From Burkholderiaceae bacterium (GTDB lineage: Bacteria; Pseudomonadota; Gammaproteobacteria; Burkholderiales; Burkholderiaceae_B): DNA of 64,000 bases. This document shows positions 53,398-63,202 of this stretch, one piece after another. A program made the translations under genes and the position numbers. The notes beneath the pieces are model-generated. The model was not told the origin of the DNA. It searched no databases and saw only the letters and a list, made by a program, of their open reading frames with translations. The stretch covers positions 1-64,000 of the forward strand of contig JAOATE010000003.1 in NCBI GenBank assembly GCA_030158305.1, read 5' to 3'. The stretch's first letter is position 1; the number at the start of each line of letters is the position of its first letter.

Positions 53398-54393
53398 TTA
53401 CTTAACTGAATCAAGCGCCTGATTGACCATGGACTCACCAACGGTCTTTTTAGCTTTTTCATACATGGGTTGAACTGATGCACGGAAAGCCGCAACATCG
53501 CCCACGGTATTGACCTTCATGCCTTTCTTTTCAAGACCACTGAGCAAGGCTTTTTCGTTCTTGTTTGCAGCCAGACGCTGGATAGCCGTGGCCTGTTTAC
53601 CCGCTTCGATGACCGCAGCTTTTTGGTCTGCGTTGAGCTTGTCAAACACACGCTTGGAAATAATCAGCTCAATAGCGGAGTATGTGTGGTTTGTCAGCGA
53701 CAAGAACTTTGTCACTTCGTACATCTTGCTGCTGTCAATCACAGCGATCGGGATTTCCAGGCCATCGATAGTGCCTTGCTGAACGGCGGTAAAGGTTTCA
53801 CCCCAAGCCATTGGTACAGCTGCGCCGCCCAAGGAGGTAAACATATCGATGAATACAGGGTTTTGCATCACGCGATATTTCACACCCGAGACGTCAGCAG
53901 GTGCGCTGACAGGCTTTTTGTTGTTAATCATCTGGCGGAAACCGCCTTCCATATAGCCCAACACCATGATGTTTTTCTTGGCTAACAGGGCTGTCAGATC
54001 CTGACCCACTTTACCGTCCAAAGCCTTTTGAGCTTGAGCTTCGTTTGAGAACAGGAAAGGCAAGTCATTGATCTGGAAAGCGGGTTCAATCTGCGCGATC
54101 ACGGCGTTGGTAATAATGGCTGAGTCCACCGTACCGAAACGGACACCTTCCATCATTTGCTTTTCATCACCGAGCTGACGGTTAGGATAGAGTTGCACTT
54201 GCACTGTGCCTTTAGTCAGCTTTTCGACTGCAGCTTTAAATGCGTGCGCACCCACCGCATACGGATCGGTCGGGCTGTCAGCCGTGGTCCAGCCTAGCTT
54301 GAGTACGGTTTGAGCACTCGCCACTGTTGGCATGGAAAATGTGAAAGCTGCAGATACGATGGCCGAAAGAGCCAAGAGGTGACGACGTTTCAT
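53398..54393 (-). CDS. TRAP transporter substrate-binding protein, DctP type
   Basis: 331 residues with a signal peptide ending 'ASAQT'. 'LKLGWTTADSPTDPYAVGAHAFKAAVEKLTKGTVQVQLYPNRQLGDEKQMMEGVRFG' and 'GVKYRVMQNPVFIDMFTSLGG' are DctP features, the latter including the Arg that binds the ligand carboxylate. The ligand is an organic acid. The neighbouring lactonase-like gene suggests a lactone-derived or aromatic-derived carboxylate. Confidence 0.95.
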   Translation of the reverse strand: MKRRHLLALSAIVSAAFTFSMPTVASAQTVLKLGWTTADSPTDPYAVGAHAFKAAVEKLTKGTVQVQLYPNRQLGDEKQMMEGVRFGTVDSAIITNAVIAQIEPAFQINDLPFLFSNEAQAQKALDGKVGQDLTALLAKKNIMVLGYMEGGFRQMINNKKPVSAPADVSGVKYRVMQNPVFIDMFTSLGGAAVPMAWGETFTAVQQGTIDGLEIPIAVIDSSKMYEVTKFLSLTNHTYSAIELIISKRVFDKLNADQKAAVIEAGKQATAIQRLAANKNEKALLSGLEKKGMKVNTVGDVAAFRASVQPMYEKAKKTVGESMVNQALDSVK

Positions 54394-54437
54394 GTTTTAT
54401 CTCCTAGATAGATTGAAACTAATAAATGAATTTAGCT

Positions 54438-55319
54438 TTAGGCTCGACGACCAGCGAACGGTGCAAACCCGTACAGCACTTCAGGATTTTGAACCAAGAT
54501 TTGCTGGCGAAGCGCCTCGGTTGGTAACCATTTAAAAACGGTGTCGGCGATATCGCCATCGTTGGGCATCGGCGCCGGAATATTTGGGTGCGGCCAATCG
54601 GTTCCCCAGACCAGGCGGTCCGTACGGGTGTGGAGCAAGGCATCAACAAAGGGCTGAATCGCTGCCCATTTGTTGGCGGGATCGACCACACGGTATGCCC
54701 CCGACAACTTCACCCAGGCAGTGCCCTCTCGCACGAGTGCGCACATATTTTTAAATCCGGCGTCATGGACGTCAGGCTTGGAGGGGTGTCCAAAGTGATC
54801 AAAAACGACAGGCACGCCCAGCTTGGAAGCCCAAACTGGAATGTCGGGCTGAGCGGCTACATCGACCAAAAACTGGATATGCCAACCGAACGGTTTGATT
54901 CGACGCGCCAAGGACTCAGCATCACTAAGCTGGCTACCGCCTGCAAATAAGATGTTGACTCGCGTGCCTCGCGTTCCAGCCTGATGGAGTCGCTCGATTT
55001 CTGCGTCGGTGCTGTCGACCGACAGAACCGCCACAGCGCGCAAACGATCAGAATGCGCACGCATGGTGTCGTACAAGGTGCTGTGATCATGACCATACAC
55101 GGAGGGATGGACCAACACAGCACGGTCTGCACCAATGCTATTGTTCATCGCTTCGAAGGCTGCCCAAGGAGCAAGCGACGGCGTATAAGAACGATTTGCG
55201 GTGTGGGGATAGATCGCCGGATCCTCAAACACGTGAAAATGGCAATCAACCGTACCTGCGGGCAAGCGATTCTTTGGAGCAACCAAAGGATCAAAAGGTA
55301 AATATTCGGATGTCATCAT
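54438..55319 (-). CDS. amidohydrolase family protein, 2-pyrone-4,6-dicarboxylate lactonase-like
   Basis: 293 residues, TIM-barrel. 'VDCHFHVFED' is the strand-1 His-x-His, 'VFDHFGHPSKPD' follows, and 'RLVWGTDWPHPN' carries the catalytic Asp. The layout matches LigI-type lactonases and related 4-sulfomuconolactone hydrolases. It would hydrolyse a lactone to a dicarboxylate. It is the first gene of an operon with the TRAP transporter genes (44 bp before dctP-like), so the transporter probably imports the substrate or a precursor. Confidence 0.88.
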   Translation of the reverse strand: MMTSEYLPFDPLVAPKNRLPAGTVDCHFHVFEDPAIYPHTANRSYTPSLAPWAAFEAMNNSIGADRAVLVHPSVYGHDHSTLYDTMRAHSDRLRAVAVLSVDSTDAEIERLHQAGTRGTRVNILFAGGSQLSDAESLARRIKPFGWHIQFLVDVAAQPDIPVWASKLGVPVVFDHFGHPSKPDVHDAGFKNMCALVREGTAWVKLSGAYRVVDPANKWAAIQPFVDALLHTRTDRLVWGTDWPHPNIPAPMPNDGDIADTVFKWLPTEALRQQILVQNPEVLYGFAPFAGRRA

Positions 55320-55553
55320 GATGTAGTGCGGTCCCCGTCATATTTTTATATTTGTGACATATTTGTCTAACTGCAATTTAAGCACTATTGGATAAAGAAT
55401 GCGATTGACGTTCTCCCTGAGTCAAGTACAAACGAACCAGGCATTCGGGTAAATACTAATATTGCGACTCAAAGGTCATGTTCAACAAAAGCAGATGCAT
55501 AATCAATTGAAAACTACGTTAACACCAGTCATTTTTCACTCAGGATTTAGATC
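55320..55553. promoter_or_regulatory. 234-bp divergent region between lactonase operon and glpKD
   Basis: AT-rich DNA without a gene. A GTCA...TGAC inverted repeat lies at 55337-55358, close to the lactonase start. A possible rightward promoter pairs TTGACG (55405-55410) with TACAAA 16 bp further on, but it is weak. No clear GlpR-type operator was recognised. Confidence 0.3.
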
Positions 55554-57071
55554 GTGAAAGCAAGTGTGAAATATATCCTTGCGCTTGATCAAGGCACCAC
55601 GAGCTCGCGCGCGATTCTCTTTGATGAGAGGGGCGCTATCGTAGATTCGGCACAAAAAGAGTACGCGCAACATTTTCCCCAGCCAGGTTGGGTCGAGCAT
55701 GATGCACGTGATATCTGGGCGACACAGTACGAGGTCACGCAGGCGCTGATCAAGCGGTGTTCGAGCCCTGAAAATATTGTGGCGCTCGCGATCACGAATC
55801 AGCGCGAGACGACCGTTCTATGGGATCGGCAAACAGGCCAACCCGTCGGGCCTGCGATCGTCTGGCAAGATCGCCGAACGGCAGATCAGTGCGCTGCCAT
55901 GCGCCAGCAAGGATTGACCGACTTCATTCAGGCCAAAACGGGTCTGGTGCTCGATGCGTATTTTTCAGGGACCAAGCTGGCCTGGCTGTTGGATAATATT
56001 GACGGCGCCAGAGCGCGCGCAGAACGGGGCGAACTCGCTTTTGGTACTGTTGACAGTTGGCTCGCCTGGAATCTGACAGCCGGTCGTAGCCACATTACTG
56101 ATGTGAGCAATGCTTCACGCACGCTACTGTTTAATTTGCATACGCTGGACTGGGATGACGAGCTGCTGACGCTGCTCAACATTCCACGCGCGGTCTTGCC
56201 AAGAGTCGTACCAAGCGCCGGTGCGCTCGCGCATACCGAAACATCGATACTCGGCTATGCCATTCCTATCGCAGCGATGGTCGGGGATCAACAAGCCGCC
56301 ACATTCGGGCAAGGCTGTTTTAAACCTGGGATGGCGAAAAACACATACGGAACAGGATGTTTTATGTTGCTCAATACAGGCACTCAACCTGTGACGAGCC
56401 GAAATCATTTATTGACGACTGTGGGCTGGCAGCGCGCAGTGCCGCCTGCGACTTCGCTCCAGACAACCTATTGCCTGGAGGCCTCAGTTTTTATGGGAGG
56501 GGCCACGATCCAATGGCTACGCGACGGCCTCAACATCATTCAAACTGCCGGCGAGGTCGAAGCACTGGCCCAAAGCGTCCCGGACGTAGGGGATACCTAT
56601 TTGGTACCGGCATTCACAGGACTCGGGGCGCCCTATTGGGATGGCCATGCGAGAGGCACCTTGATCGGGATGACGCGCGGGACGACCAAGGCGCACATTG
56701 CCCGTGCTTCGCTTGAAGCGATTGCACTGCAGGTCGCTGATGTGTTTGAAGCGATGGAAAAAGACGCAGGCTTGACCTTGACTGAGTTACGTGTCGATGG
56801 TGGCGCCTCAAAAAATAATTTGTTGCTTCAGATGCAGGCCAATATTCTCGGCGTGCCCGTTGTACGTCCAAAAATCGTTGAGACGACTGCGCTAGGTGCG
56901 GCATATCTAGCCGGGCTGGCAGTGGGCCTCTGGTCAGACACGCACGTGATTTCTGAGCTCTGGCAAGAAGACAAACGTTTTGAACCACAGTGGTCGGATT
57001 CACAGCGCAACGCCAAACGTACACGCTGGCATCAAGCGGTCGAGCGCGCCAAATCCTGGTCCGAGGACTAA
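55554..57071 (+). CDS. glpK: glycerol kinase
   Basis: 505 residues. It phosphorylates glycerol to sn-glycerol 3-phosphate. '[20 protein letters not shown]' is the N-terminal phosphate loop, '[34 protein letters not shown]' the family signature, and '[39 protein letters not shown]' the C-terminal nucleotide region. The start is GTG, with AGGA in front. It lies nine bases before glpD in a catabolic operon, but no glpF or glpR gene is present here. Confidence 0.96.
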   Translation: MKASVKYILALDQGTTSSRAILFDERGAIVDSAQKEYAQHFPQPGWVEHDARDIWATQYEVTQALIKRCSSPENIVALAITNQRETTVLWDRQTGQPVGPAIVWQDRRTADQCAAMRQQGLTDFIQAKTGLVLDAYFSGTKLAWLLDNIDGARARAERGELAFGTVDSWLAWNLTAGRSHITDVSNASRTLLFNLHTLDWDDELLTLLNIPRAVLPRVVPSAGALAHTETSILGYAIPIAAMVGDQQAATFGQGCFKPGMAKNTYGTGCFMLLNTGTQPVTSRNHLLTTVGWQRAVPPATSLQTTYCLEASVFMGGATIQWLRDGLNIIQTAGEVEALAQSVPDVGDTYLVPAFTGLGAPYWDGHARGTLIGMTRGTTKAHIARASLEAIALQVADVFEAMEKDAGLTLTELRVDGGASKNNLLLQMQANILGVPVVRPKIVETTALGAAYLAGLAVGLWSDTHVISELWQEDKRFEPQWSDSQRNAKRTRWHQAVERAKSWSED

Positions 57072-57080
57072 ACTGTCGAG

Positions 57081-58709
57081 ATGATGACCACACAAAGCAG
57101 CTCAGCCAGCCAAGCAGCGCCCTCTTCGCCAATTGCGACTGAGCGTCGCGCTATGTTTTCTCAACTTGAACGCGAAGTGCCCTTTGATCTGGCTATTATC
57201 GGTGGCGGAGCCACAGGTCTGGGGCTGGCACTCGACGCGGCCAATCGCGGTTATTCAGTTGTACTGATCGAGGCAGCAGACTTTGCCAAGGGAACATCCT
57301 CGCGCTCGACCAAACTTGTGCATGGTGGCGTTCGTTACCTTGCGCAGGGCAATATCTCGCTGGTCGTCGAAGCCTTGCACGAGCGTGCCACACTTTTGCA
57401 TAACGCACCGCATCTTGCTCGCGCTTTATCCTTTGTGATGCCTTGTTATCGCTTTTGGGAACAACCATTTTATGGGCTTGGCTTGCTCATGTACGACCTC
57501 CTTGCAGGCCGTCGCAGCCTTGGACGCACGCGCTTTCACGGGGTCGCGGCGACACAGTCCGCACTCCCCAACATCAACACCAAGGGACTCAAGGGCTCAG
57601 TACAGTATTGGGATGGCCAATTTGATGACGCGCGACTGGCTATAGGACTCGCAAGGACCGCAGCACAACAGGGCGCCACGCTCATCAACTATTGTCGGGC
57701 CGTCGAATTGCTTCACGACGCAGAGAATCGTGTCAATGGCATTCTGGCTCAAGACGTCGAAACGGGCTTACCCTACACGATTCAAGCCAAGTGCGTGGTC
57801 AACGCCACAGGTGTCTGGGTCGATGAAATTCGCCAATTTGATGATGAAGCACGCGGAGAAAAAAATCAGACAATGGTCGCACCTAGTCAGGGGGTCCATG
57901 TTGTTGTGGATCGAGAGTTTCTGCCAGGCGATCAAGCACTCATCGTTCCCCACACTAGCGATGGGCGCGTGCTGTTCGCTGTGCCTTGGCTCGGGAAAGT
58001 GATCCTAGGCACCACAGACACACCACGACAAGATCTCAGTCTAGAACCCGAGCCCTTTCAAGAAGAGCTTGCGTTCATTTTGCGCGAAGCTGGCAAATAC
58101 CTGCACCGCGCACCGACACGCGCGGATATAAAAAGCATCTGGGTGGGGCTAAGACCTTTAGTCAAACCGCCGACGGATGCTGCGGGCAATACAAAGAAAA
58201 TCAGTCGTGAACACACGGTGCTGGTCAGTCCAGGACACTTAGTGACTGTCACTGGAGGCAAATGGACGACCTATCGCGCCATGGCGCAGGATGTTCTCAA
58301 GCACTGTATAGATGCCAAGCTTCTAAAGGAAAAAAATCCTTGTACCACCGAGCAACTCCTCCTTGTCGGCGCCCAATCAGGGCAACCCGTTGAGCATTCG
58401 ATGCATGAGCGCCCCGGCCTGGCTGCCTATGGCGATGAAGGGGATTTTGTCTCTTCGCTTCCAGGTTCCGAACAACAGTTGGGAGGCGGCCTGACAGTCG
58501 CAATGGTGCGTTTTGCAGTGCGTTATGAATACGCACGTACCGTTGAGGACGTTCTGGCGAGACGTTCGCGACTGCTATTTTTAGACGCACGCTTAGCGGG
58601 GTCCATTGCCCCTGCTGTCAGTGCCATTGTTCACAAAGAAACTGGCAAAGATCCCGAGCTGGCGGCATTTATGGTGCTCGCCGCCCACTACACACACCTG
58701 CCAGATTAA
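57081..58709 (+). CDS. glpD: glycerol-3-phosphate dehydrogenase (FAD, aerobic)
   Basis: 542 residues. The FAD Rossmann motif 'DLAIIGGGATGLGLALDAANRGYSVVLIEAADFAKGTSSRSTKLVHGGVRYLAQGN' is intact, and 'VTVTGGKWTTYRAMAQDVL' is the second family signature. It oxidises glycerol 3-phosphate to dihydroxyacetone phosphate at the inner membrane and passes electrons to quinone. It completes the glpKD pair. Confidence 0.96.
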   Translation: MMTTQSSSASQAAPSSPIATERRAMFSQLEREVPFDLAIIGGGATGLGLALDAANRGYSVVLIEAADFAKGTSSRSTKLVHGGVRYLAQGNISLVVEALHERATLLHNAPHLARALSFVMPCYRFWEQPFYGLGLLMYDLLAGRRSLGRTRFHGVAATQSALPNINTKGLKGSVQYWDGQFDDARLAIGLARTAAQQGATLINYCRAVELLHDAENRVNGILAQDVETGLPYTIQAKCVVNATGVWVDEIRQFDDEARGEKNQTMVAPSQGVHVVVDREFLPGDQALIVPHTSDGRVLFAVPWLGKVILGTTDTPRQDLSLEPEPFQEELAFILREAGKYLHRAPTRADIKSIWVGLRPLVKPPTDAAGNTKKISREHTVLVSPGHLVTVTGGKWTTYRAMAQDVLKHCIDAKLLKEKNPCTTEQLLLVGAQSGQPVEHSMHERPGLAAYGDEGDFVSSLPGSEQQLGGGLTVAMVRFAVRYEYARTVEDVLARRSRLLFLDARLAGSIAPAVSAIVHKETGKDPELAAFMVLAAHYTHLPD

Positions 58710-58714
58710 GGTAC

Positions 58715-60313
58715 TCAGCTCGCTTGCGCATCCTCCAAGATCAAATCTGCACCGCGCTCAGCGACCATCATCACAGGCGACTGGGTGTTGCCAGACACCA
58801 TAGCAGGCATGACCGAGGCATCCACGATCCGCAGGCCCCGCAGGCCCTTGAAGCGCAACCTCACATCCACCACGGCCTGATCATCGGTACCCATCCGACA
58901 GGTGCCGATTGGATGATAAATCGTTTGGCCGTTGGCGCGACCAAAATCTAGCCATTGTTCGTCAGTTTGTACGTTTGGTCCTGGACTCATTTCATAATCA
59001 ATGAAGTTCGATAACGCTGGTCGACCCACAATTTGACGTGCAATTTTCATTCCATCAATCAAGGTCTGTTGGTCTTGCTTTGTGGCCAAGAAATTAGGAC
59101 GAATCGAGGGCCCTTGGTTGGGATCATTTGATTTACAGTGAATACTGCCTTGCGAGGTTGGACGTAACCCAGCTACACCGATTGTCATCCCCGGGGCACT
59201 ATCTAACTTGCGGATGGCCGCATTGGCATAACTTGCATGCATAAAGAAATATTGCACATCGGGTGTCGGAATTTGGGGTTGAGTTTTGACGAACCCGTGC
59301 ACCAATCCTGTACCCAATGTGAGCAAACCTTTTTTACGCGTAAAGTACTGAAGCGCCGCAACGCCTACTCGCCAGCCTTGGGCGAGTTCGTTCAAGGTCT
59401 GCGTATTTTTGACACGCCAGTTCATCCGCGTGGCAAAGTGATCAATGTAGTTTTCTCCAACGCGCGGTGCTGCATGCACGAGTGCAATACCGAGGCGATT
59501 CAACAATTCCGGGTCGCCGATGCCCGATAGTTCTAACAGCTGTGGTGTTTGTACAGCGCCAGCGGCAAGAATGACCTCGCGCTGAGCGTTTACTGTCTGC
59601 ACTTCGCCTTTGCTTCGATAGGTCACGCCCGTACAGCGCCCCTCTGTCACATTTATCTTGGTGACCAAAGCTCCCGTGCGAATCGTCAAGTTTTTACGTT
59701 GGCGAACTGGGTTGAGATAGCCCTCCACAACGCTCCAGCGCTGACCGTCTTTTTGGGCAACTTGGTAATAACCAAAACCTTCTTGTGTACGACCGTTGTA
59801 ATCCCGGGTCAGTGGCTGACCGTCTTGTTCCGCAGCTTGTAACAAGGCATGCGCAAGAGGATAACGTTCGCTCACTTGGTGTATGTGCATGGGACCATTT
59901 TTTCCACGCATCTCGTCACCAGGTAAATAGGTTTCCATTTTTTTAAAATACGGTGCAACATCTTGGGCTGACCAGCCCGTTGCACCGAGTGCCGCCCAGT
60001 GGTCGTAATCCTGTGGCTGACCATGCACATAAATCATGCCGTTGATCAGACTTGAGCCCCCTAAACCCTTACCGCGAGGAATCGCGATTTTGCGCCCTAA
60101 GGTATTGTCCTCGGGTTCGGTTTCAAAACGCCAGTTGTAGATCGGATCGTTGAGCAACTTGGTGAAACCCGCAGGAATCTTGATCCACATACTTTTGGGC
60201 TCACCGCCTGCCTCAAGCATCAGAACCGTATAGCGCCCATTGGCCGTCAAGCGATTCGCCAATACGCAGGCGGCCGTCCCGCCGCCTACAATCACGTAGT
60301 CGAACTGTTCCAT
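58715..60313 (-). CDS. GMC-family FAD oxidoreductase (choline/alcohol dehydrogenase type)
   Basis: 532 residues. 'DYVIVGGGTAACVLANRLTANG' binds FAD, 'IPRGKGLGGSSLINGMIYVHGQPQDYDHWAALGATGW' and 'LAAGAVQTPQLLELSGIG' are the two GMC signatures, and 'IYHPIGTCRMG' contains the active-site His. It oxidises an alcohol. Choline is one possibility, but betB and betI are absent. The ATG shares one base with the stop of the upstream shikimate-dehydrogenase-like gene (TAATG). Confidence 0.92.
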   Translation of the reverse strand: MEQFDYVIVGGGTAACVLANRLTANGRYTVLMLEAGGEPKSMWIKIPAGFTKLLNDPIYNWRFETEPEDNTLGRKIAIPRGKGLGGSSLINGMIYVHGQPQDYDHWAALGATGWSAQDVAPYFKKMETYLPGDEMRGKNGPMHIHQVSERYPLAHALLQAAEQDGQPLTRDYNGRTQEGFGYYQVAQKDGQRWSVVEGYLNPVRQRKNLTIRTGALVTKINVTEGRCTGVTYRSKGEVQTVNAQREVILAAGAVQTPQLLELSGIGDPELLNRLGIALVHAAPRVGENYIDHFATRMNWRVKNTQTLNELAQGWRVGVAALQYFTRKKGLLTLGTGLVHGFVKTQPQIPTPDVQYFFMHASYANAAIRKLDSAPGMTIGVAGLRPTSQGSIHCKSNDPNQGPSIRPNFLATKQDQQTLIDGMKIARQIVGRPALSNFIDYEMSPGPNVQTDEQWLDFGRANGQTIYHPIGTCRMGTDDQAVVDVRLRFKGLRGLRIVDASVMPAMVSGNTQSPVMMVAERGADLILEDAQAS

Positions 60314-61110
60314 TACTTTGCGACTCCCATAAAGTCCGCCATCAATTCAATCTGACATTCGAGCATCGGCAACCCAAACTGTATTCGACAGCCTTTTGCC
60401 TGAGCAGCCAGCAACAACGGCGTCCAAGCGGGCGTCATAATGATTTCCGCAACTGTTTGGCTCGGACTCAGGCCACTGATATCTAAAGGCATTGCATCAT
60501 CTGGATGCATCCCCAAAGACGTTGCATTGACAACCAAATCGTAGCCAGCAGGATTGGCACCCACGGCAGCCATCGGGACTGTCGGATAAACGGTCTGTAG
60601 TCGCGTGATGATTTCTTGTGCTTTTGACTGCGTGCGGTTGAAGAGATCCAGGCGAGCCACGCCCGCATCCGCCAGAGCAAAAGCAATCGCCTTGGCGGCC
60701 CCTCCGGCACCACACAGCAAGACATGCAACCCCTTGGGCTCTATGCCGGACTGACGCAACCCTCCTACAAAACCTTGTCCATCCAAAATATCTCCAGACA
60801 GACTGCCATCTGCATTACGGCGCACAATATTGACGGCACCGACAAGACGCGCAGCAGGCGTGATGTCATCGCACAAGTCAACCATCGCTGTTTTATGCGG
60901 CACGGTGGCAATCATGCCGCCAAAGTTCAGAACGCCGCGCAGTGCCTGCACAAAGACTGGCAAATTCTCTGGGGCCACATGCATGGGGACCAACACGCCA
61001 TCTGTGCCTCTTTTATCGAAAACTTTACGCATCGTTTGTGGGGTTTTGACCTGCGAGACGGGATCGGCCACGATGCCATATAGTCGCGTGCTTCCTGTGA
61101 TTTCCATCAT
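60313..61110 (-). CDS. shikimate/quinate dehydrogenase-like protein (AroE paralogue)
   Basis: 265 residues; tandem ATGs at 61110 and 61107. It has the AroE two-domain fold: the catalytic Lys73 in 'IATVPHKTAMVDL', Asp110 in 'GDILDGQGFVGGLR', and the NADP loop 'LLCGAGGAAKAIAFALADAG'. The N-terminal substrate motif 'SQVKTPQTMRKVF' departs from the 'SxSPxxHN' of true AroE, which suggests a different substrate such as quinate or another polyol acid. Coupling to the GMC oxidoreductase gene supports a catabolic role. Confidence 0.85.
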   Translation of the reverse strand: MMEITGSTRLYGIVADPVSQVKTPQTMRKVFDKRGTDGVLVPMHVAPENLPVFVQALRGVLNFGGMIATVPHKTAMVDLCDDITPAARLVGAVNIVRRNADGSLSGDILDGQGFVGGLRQSGIEPKGLHVLLCGAGGAAKAIAFALADAGVARLDLFNRTQSKAQEIITRLQTVYPTVPMAAVGANPAGYDLVVNATSLGMHPDDAMPLDISGLSPSQTVAEIIMTPAWTPLLLAAQAKGCRIQFGLPMLECQIELMADFMGVAK

Positions 61111-61158
61111 AATGTCAGCTAGTTATTGATTTTCAGACTTTGATGCTGGAGTTTACTC

Positions 61159-62061
61159 ATGAATCGCTTCAAAAAACTCGCTCGCATTCTGTCAATTGCG
61201 CTCTGGCCTGCCCTTTGGCCTGCGCTCGGTTTAGCGGCACCCGTTCAACACCATACCTTTACGACGTCAGACGGAGTTCGCCTGCATTACATCGAGGCAG
61301 GTCGTGGCAACAAAACAATTGTGCTGATTCCGGGCTGGCTGATGCCTGCCGCCGTATTTGAAAAACAATTCGAAGCACTCTCGTCCTCCTACAGAGTCTT
61401 GGCGCTGGATCCAAGGTCGCAAGGACTCTCTGAAGTCACCAAACTTTCTCACGCCCCTAAACGGCGGATTGAAGATATCGCTGAATTTTTAAAAGCCACC
61501 AAAGTTGGAGATTTTGTGCTGGCGGGGTGGTCGCTGGGTGTGCTGGAATCACTCGATTACGTTGCCAACTACAAACCTCAAGGTCTAAAGGGTTTGATTT
61601 TGATTGACAACTCTGTCGGCGAAGGTAAACCACCGGCAGGACGTCGTTCGAATTTTGCTCAAACAATGAACGATCCAGTTAAGCGTGAGCAATATATGCG
61701 AACCTTTAGCCAGGACATTTATCGTAAAACGCCTCCGCCATTATTGGCACAAGCCGTCCTAGACTCAGCGCTCCAGGCCGCACCAGATGTCGCCATCCAG
61801 TTACTCAATCAGCCCTACCCTCGCACCTATTGGAGCGAAACGCTACAGAAACAGCAAGTGCCCGTTCTCTTTGCCATCAGACCTTGGCTCAAAGAGCAAG
61901 GAGACGCGCTACAAAAAAAACGTGCCCGAGATCTCATCACCATCGAAATGTTTGATAAGGCCGGACACGCATTATTTGTAGATGAGCCTGAGAGTTTTAA
62001 TCAGGCCGTTTTAAAGTTTAGCCAGCAAGCCTTTACGCGCAAAAATAAGAGTGAGAAATGA
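61159..62061 (+). CDS. secreted alpha/beta hydrolase
   Basis: 300 residues. A signal peptide of about 26 residues ends 'LGLAAP'. The nucleophile Ser125 is in 'VLAGWSLGVLESL', 'ALDPRSQGLS' is the conserved strand-4 loop, and the catalytic His is in 'FDKAGHALFVDEPESF'. The fold is that of haloperoxidase/esterase-type hydrolases, acting in the periplasm. It is divergent from the shikimate-dehydrogenase-like gene and not obviously linked to a pathway. Confidence 0.88.
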   Translation: MNRFKKLARILSIALWPALWPALGLAAPVQHHTFTTSDGVRLHYIEAGRGNKTIVLIPGWLMPAAVFEKQFEALSSSYRVLALDPRSQGLSEVTKLSHAPKRRIEDIAEFLKATKVGDFVLAGWSLGVLESLDYVANYKPQGLKGLILIDNSVGEGKPPAGRRSNFAQTMNDPVKREQYMRTFSQDIYRKTPPPLLAQAVLDSALQAAPDVAIQLLNQPYPRTYWSETLQKQQVPVLFAIRPWLKEQGDALQKKRARDLITIEMFDKAGHALFVDEPESFNQAVLKFSQQAFTRKNKSEK

Positions 62062-62086
62062 TGCGCAGAGAAATTAGCGCATCATT
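62057..62086. terminator. inverted repeat between convergent genes
   Basis: AATGATGCGC and GCGCATCATT pair perfectly over ten bases with a ten-base loop, starting inside the hydrolase stop region. There is no long T run, so it may be a weak bidirectional terminator. Confidence 0.5.
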
Positions 62087-62088
62087 GA

Positions 62089-63150
62089 TTAATTTTGACG
62101 ACGCACAACCTGGACATTGCTTCGCTCATTGGTTTTGTTGTAACTGAATGCAAAGGGCAAGGGCTTGACGTTTGTCGACTCACGGTAGGCCTTAGCAAGC
62201 GACTCTTGCTTTTTGCGATTAAACAACTCGTGTGGATACAAAAAACCACCATATAAATCGACCGGACCAATCTGGGCTAAATAGGTGTAATTCAGACCAG
62301 TTTCATCCTGAACCACCATCGTGGCGTTCGCCACCAAAATATCGCGCATCACAGAAAAATAGGTTTCCTGAAGCAAATGAGAGGCGGCTTTAATCAGTAC
62401 GGGATTTTTTGCTTCGCGGGCGAGCCATTTACGCATCGGCGCGTTTTGACTGAGGCTCGCATCCGATAAATCTAAACTGACATAATCCAGCGTGACAGGC
62501 TTTCCCGCCTTGCTGAGTACCAACCGCACTGACTTCCATTGACCCGTTGTGCTTTTGATAAAAGCATCAGACTGCTCGTCATACACGATGGGATAAATGT
62601 CCATGACATCAAAGCCAGAGTACAACGCAAACGTAGACAGGATTGTCGTAACACCAATCGGCGCAAATTGATCCCGTTGGTCTTCATTTAAATCATCTGT
62701 CCGGAAAAAAGCCAGACGGCTAAATTTCATCCATTCGCGCATAAACTTTGCTTGAAAGCCTTGGGCGCGGGCTGGTGGCATGGTGGAGAGCGTAACCGGT
62801 GCGCCTGCAGCCTGCATGGCAACCATGACATAACGATCAGCTTTTGGGAAAGCGTGCGCGAGCGTCACAAAGTCAGGACCAGAGAAGGGATAAAAGACCG
62901 TACCACCCTCTTTGGGTTTAATTTCTGCTGCAGCAAAATTTGTGAGTGGCTGACCGATGGTCTTTTGATAAAAGTCCCAGGCACCATCGGCTTGTGTTTT
63001 AAGTGCACCTTGCAAAAAAGGAAAGGCTGGAGCGGGCTGCTGCGCTGTCGGCAAATAAAGCCCGAGGGTTTGCGTAGCCGACACACTACCAATTGTTGCG
63101 AACGTTCCAAACAGCATGAATGCTGCAGTGGTTACAAGTTTTTTCATCAT
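62089..63150 (-). CDS. predicted exported protein of unknown function
   Basis: About 353 residues from the tandem ATG at 63150/63147. A signal peptide ends near 'GSVSATQT'. The mature part is soluble, with 'GGTVFYPFSGPDFVTLAHAFPKADRYVMVAMQAAG' and 'GVTTILSTFALYSGFDVMDIYPIVYDEQ'. A lone C-terminal 'TYLAQIGPVDLYGGFLYPHE' is present. I recognise no family or catalytic motif. It is convergent with the hydrolase gene and downstream of serS on the same strand, with a 52-bp gap. Confidence 0.75.
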   Translation of the reverse strand: MMKKLVTTAAFMLFGTFATIGSVSATQTLGLYLPTAQQPAPAFPFLQGALKTQADGAWDFYQKTIGQPLTNFAAAEIKPKEGGTVFYPFSGPDFVTLAHAFPKADRYVMVAMQAAGAPVTLSTMPPARAQGFQAKFMREWMKFSRLAFFRTDDLNEDQRDQFAPIGVTTILSTFALYSGFDVMDIYPIVYDEQSDAFIKSTTGQWKSVRLVLSKAGKPVTLDYVSLDLSDASLSQNAPMRKWLAREAKNPVLIKAASHLLQETYFSVMRDILVANATMVVQDETGLNYTYLAQIGPVDLYGGFLYPHELFNRKKQESLAKAYRESTNVKPLPFAFSYNKTNERSNVQVVRRQN

Positions 63151-63202
63151 GCTCGTCGGCCAACACTTCATCACGCAAGAATCCCATCAAAAAAAGAAAT
63201 AA

